From positions 464,501 through 528,500 of the forward strand of contig NZ_CP115160.1 in assembly GCF_027594545.1 (NCBI RefSeq): a DNA stretch of 64,000 nucleotides. The letters are read 5' to 3'. The notes beneath the pieces are model-generated. The model was not told the DNA's origin. It did no database searches and saw only the letters and a list, made by a program, of their open reading frames with translations. Every line of letters starts with the position of its first letter. Position 1 is the stretch's first letter. This document shows, piece after piece, positions 62,501-64,000 of the stretch. This DNA is from Algoriphagus sp. TR-M9. GTDB lineage: Bacteria > Bacteroidota > Bacteroidia > Cytophagales > Cyclobacteriaceae. Position numbers and translations under genes: made by a program.

Positions 62501-62750
62501 TACCTTCTACCGCAACAGCAGTGTCCTAGTTGAGAAAGGCGATCATATACGGCTTCAGGATGTCCGCTTAGGCTATAGCATTCCCAAACAGGGAACCGGG
62601 CTTTTCTCCAAAATGGAGCGGGCAGAACTCTTTCTTTATGCCAATAACCTGGGGATGATCTGGAAAGCTACCGATACAGACTGGGACCCGGATTTTGGAA
62701 GGCAGGTACCCAGAAAAAGTATAGCCGTAGGTATCCAACTTGATTTTTAA
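59529..62750 (+). CDS. SusC/RagA family TonB-dependent outer-membrane receptor
   Basis: A 1073-aa outer-membrane protein with a signal peptide (about 1-21), a carboxypeptidase-regulatory-like domain (about 22-105, QGTVLEKDSGIPMAGALVLF), the SusC plug (VDRLEDVTSGLIFNRAGDQT and DPISIRGRSTLG), the GSI-type motif ASIWGARAGNGVIVITTKSG, and a long beta-barrel. The C-terminus KSIAVGIQLDF ends in an aromatic residue, typical of barrels. It imports a ligand captured by its SusD partner with TonB energy. The substrate cannot be read from sequence. Confidence 0.93.
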   Translation: MRTLRYLLSGLMVFVFQTLQAQEFLQGTVLEKDSGIPMAGALVLFTPGGGSAIANEEGEFRMELEAGDYELRVSFMGYKTLNTKVTVPLGKELLLEMEPMEMGLDEVEVVSTGYQEIPKDRASGSFVTLDEELIDRRVSTNLVDRLEDVTSGLIFNRAGDQTRDPISIRGRSTLGVFSQPLIVIDNFPYDGSLDDINPNDVESITVLRDAAAASIWGARAGNGVIVITTKSGKRNQGMKVSLTANSNWIQQPDPFLSPVMGINEFITIEEQLFEAGYYNSTFFNPTRPAVTPVVETLYQEREGLITAEEADRRIAAYRSYDLREDIQQYLYRPQLNQQYNIGLSGGSASNSYLISLGYDDQRLSEVGNSNNRFTLNVKNDFRLVNDKLGIQVGFYGAKSREVDQNAGPGDLSFTSAQTMYPYARLADENGNPLAVTNRFINSFKQEAEAAGLLDWDYVPLDEIGLSPTKDYLDDWRLNLGMDYALLKGLKAKMLYQYWQMNSRSETLYDQNSYYAREEINLFSEFDENGNLIRNIPYGGILQHSSRFSNSHSARAMLEYAGDWGNKWEFNSLAGAELKMLDFETSSQRLYGYNAETGSTQKVDYLSVFPQYNFPLITSPVTNADGVGAGADRFYSLFANASLSYSNRYLLTLSARKDASNLFGVEANQRAVPLWSAGLGWTLSEEDFYHWEGLPYLKLRLSYGYNGNVDRSLSAFTTARIATRNTLTNLPYAQIVNPPNRNLRWERIKITNLGLDMESKNGRISGTLEFYLKDGLDLIGQSPYPPSAGILTFTGNNASMRTTGYDLQLNTRNLKGGLKWNTAFLLSGLKEKVTDYEIESPVASILDRGASGGGGGVNYPVEGRPLFSFYSLPWAGLNPDTGAPRGLLDGEPSEDYRTLVNEASLESIVYHGPARPTTFGSLRNTFSYKGFSFSANISYRFGYYFRRTSVQYSSIQMGRGGHSDYELRWQNPGDELVTQIPSQPASIDNLRDTFYRNSSVLVEKGDHIRLQDVRLGYSIPKQGTGLFSKMERAELFLYANNLGMIWKATDTDWDPDFGRQVPRKSIAVGIQLDF

Positions 62751-62827
62751 CAACAACTAAAGGTAGCCGGAGACTTTCTTCATAAAGGGGAGGGGTGATT
62801 ACCTCCAAAATCTAAAATTCCGGCTTA

Positions 62828-62853
62828 GCTGTGGAGCCAACTGGCTCCACAGC
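62828..62853. repeat. Perfect inverted repeat between susC- and susD-like genes
   Basis: GCTGTGGAGCCA (62828-62839) and TGGCTCCACAGC (62842-62853) form a 12-bp stem with a 2-base centre, too tight to fold fully but a strong hairpin with a slightly larger loop. A weak T-run follows. It could attenuate transcription or protect the mRNA between the two genes, adjusting their ratio. Confidence 0.7.
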
Positions 62854-62878
62854 ACCTTTTAACTTAAACTAAAATACT

Positions 62879-64000
62879 ATGAACAGAATAAACATAAGAT
62901 TTGCAATCCTCGGGTTCAGCCTGCTTTTATGGGGCTGTGAGGGATATCTGGACGAGAAGCCCAATCAGAATCTGGTGGTGGTGAATACCCTGGCTGATGT
63001 GCGGAGTCTTCTTGATAATTCAAGTGTTTTTAACGAGCAGCCCGTGCTGGGGGTGTTGGCAGCAGATAACTATTACCTGGCTGATGCCGGGGTGGCAGAT
63101 TTATCTGTTTACCAGATAGGTTCCTATTTCTGGATGGACGATCCTTTTCAGGGAGACTATGTAGGCGATTGGATTTCTCCCTATGAGCAGGTGTTCTATG
63201 CCAATGTGGCACTGGATGCATTGGATAAATTGGATGATAATGAAGGTTTAGGATCCGCTGAACTCAGGGGAGAGGCCTTGTTTCACCGTGCTTATGCCTA
63301 TTATCAGTTGCTTCAGTACTTTGCCCCTCCTTACAAGATGGCTGGTGGAAATGATCAGTTGCTGGGTATTGTGCTGAAGGATAGCCCTGATGTCAATGAA
63401 GAGGCATTTCGATCCAATCTAGAGGAATGTTACCGGAAAGTTCTGGATGATCTGAATGAAGCGGTGACTCTTTTACCGGATTTTCAGCTTCCTAAAACCA
63501 GACCAAGTAAAGTTTCTGCGCTAGGAATGCTGTCCCGTCTGCATTTGACCCTATTTGACTATCAGGCGGCTGCAGCTACGGCAAGAGAAGCATTGGAGCT
63601 ATATCCTGATCGGCTTGATTTTAGGGAAGCGGATGAGAATGCCCGCTTTCCCTTTGAGCGGATGGGAAAGGAGGTCATGTATTATTCCGCTTTGTTGACT
63701 GTTTCATTCAATAGATCTTCCGAAGTATATGTAGATACTTTGCTGGCTGCTTCCTATTGGGAGAATGACCTTCGTCTTCCGGTTTATTTTGACTCAGTGG
63801 GTCCAAATAGGCTCTCCTATACAGGAAGGCTGTCCGGTACCACTGGCATGTTTGGAGGTCTCAGTGTGGGAGAATTGGAGTTGAACCTGGCAGAAGGACT
63901 GGCCAGAACTGGGGATGAGGCTGGGGCAAAGGCGGTGTTGGAGGAGTTCTTTTCCAGAAGGATCGCTGGTGATGAAATTCCAGCGGTGGATTTCGAAGGA
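62879..64000 (+). CDS. SusD/RagB family lipoprotein, 3' end outside window
   Basis: The first 374 codons of a SusD-like nutrient-binding lipoprotein. The signal has lipobox LLWGC with Cys20, then EGYLDEKPNQNLVVVNTLAD, the typical SusD opening. The conserved TPR helix GEALFHRAYAYYQLLQYFAP lies near residues 129-150. The frame is open to the window end. It forms the lid over the SusC channel at the cell surface. It follows the susC gene by 128 bp on the same strand. Confidence 0.9.
   Translation, partial: MNRINIRFAILGFSLLLWGCEGYLDEKPNQNLVVVNTLADVRSLLDNSSVFNEQPVLGVLAADNYYLADAGVADLSVYQIGSYFWMDDPFQGDYVGDWISPYEQVFYANVALDALDKLDDNEGLGSAELRGEALFHRAYAYYQLLQYFAPPYKMAGGNDQLLGIVLKDSPDVNEEAFRSNLEECYRKVLDDLNEAVTLLPDFQLPKTRPSKVSALGMLSRLHLTLFDYQAAAATAREALELYPDRLDFREADENARFPFERMGKEVMYYSALLTVSFNRSSEVYVDTLLAASYWENDLRLPVYFDSVGPNRLSYTGRLSGTTGMFGGLSVGELELNLAEGLARTGDEAGAKAVLEEFFSRRIAGDEIPAVDFEG

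Noticed and set aside
1..64000. tRNA or rRNA genes
   Set aside because: No cloverleaf with a T-loop GGTTCGA-type core and no rRNA-like sequence was recognised on either strand by eye; a dedicated search would be needed to exclude them fully.

Overview
The window looks like chromosomal DNA of a member of the Bacteroidota, most likely Cytophagales and probably close to Cyclobacteriaceae such as Algoriphagus (inference, no search run). The basis is a SusC/SusD pair, lipoproteins with Bacteroidota-style lipoboxes, promoter elements matching the TAnnTTTG -7 consensus of this phylum, weak or absent Shine-Dalgarno sequences, and protein families (DUF5687 permease, DUF4221-like lipoprotein) that are largely confined to it. 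No rRNA, tRNA, CRISPR array or integrase was seen.

Region 1 (1-20,122) is mostly core metabolism: the tail of a YjjG-type HAD nucleotidase, pruA, a MazF/PemK-like toxin-antitoxin pair, a lipoprotein, fabG, lpdA, an ECF sigma/anti-sigma pair, an overlapping chain of DUF2721, a frameshifted glycerophosphodiester phosphodiesterase and threonine aldolase, rarA, a nitroreductase and an ABC exporter. It ends in a compact minus-strand operon of an ATP-grasp ligase, an unrecognised 662-aa protein with a papain-like Gln/Cys/His/Asn pattern, and a stand-alone alanine racemase.

Region 2 (20,123-23,522) is 3.4 kb without genes, built as a mosaic of at least five repeat families. A PHP phosphoesterase and a secreted protein follow.

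Region 3 (about 26.3-57.2 kb) is a defence-type accessory island. Its left edge holds broken genes (HipA-like kinase tail, DUF3427 helicase tail). Then come an ImmA/IrrE-PIN pair, a controller-like regulator with a zinc-ligand-less Vsr endonuclease, a DUF3800 protein followed by a structured-RNA candidate, a C-protein/C-box unit driving a DUF2075 nuclease-helicase, an IS3-family element inserted in a palindrome, several PD-(D/E)XK nucleases, a VapBC-like pair and a NACHT NTPase next to a DUF3883 nuclease. The most striking part is an AT-rich plus-strand run at 48,210-56,573: a small beta-rich protein, a PfkB kinase fused to a nucleoside deoxyribosyltransferase, a divergent adenylosuccinate synthetase, a SLATT-like membrane protein, an Mrr-like nuclease, and a nuclease plus Ski2-like helicase pair. 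I read this as a nucleotide-making module coupled to a membrane effector, joined to or beside a Hachiman-like nuclease/helicase pair.

Region 4 (57.2-64.0 kb) begins with about 1 kb of low-complexity repeat DNA. It continues with an outer-membrane uptake operon: a TlpA-like/DUF3738 protein, a SusC-type TonB-dependent receptor and a SusD-type lipoprotein cut by the window end.
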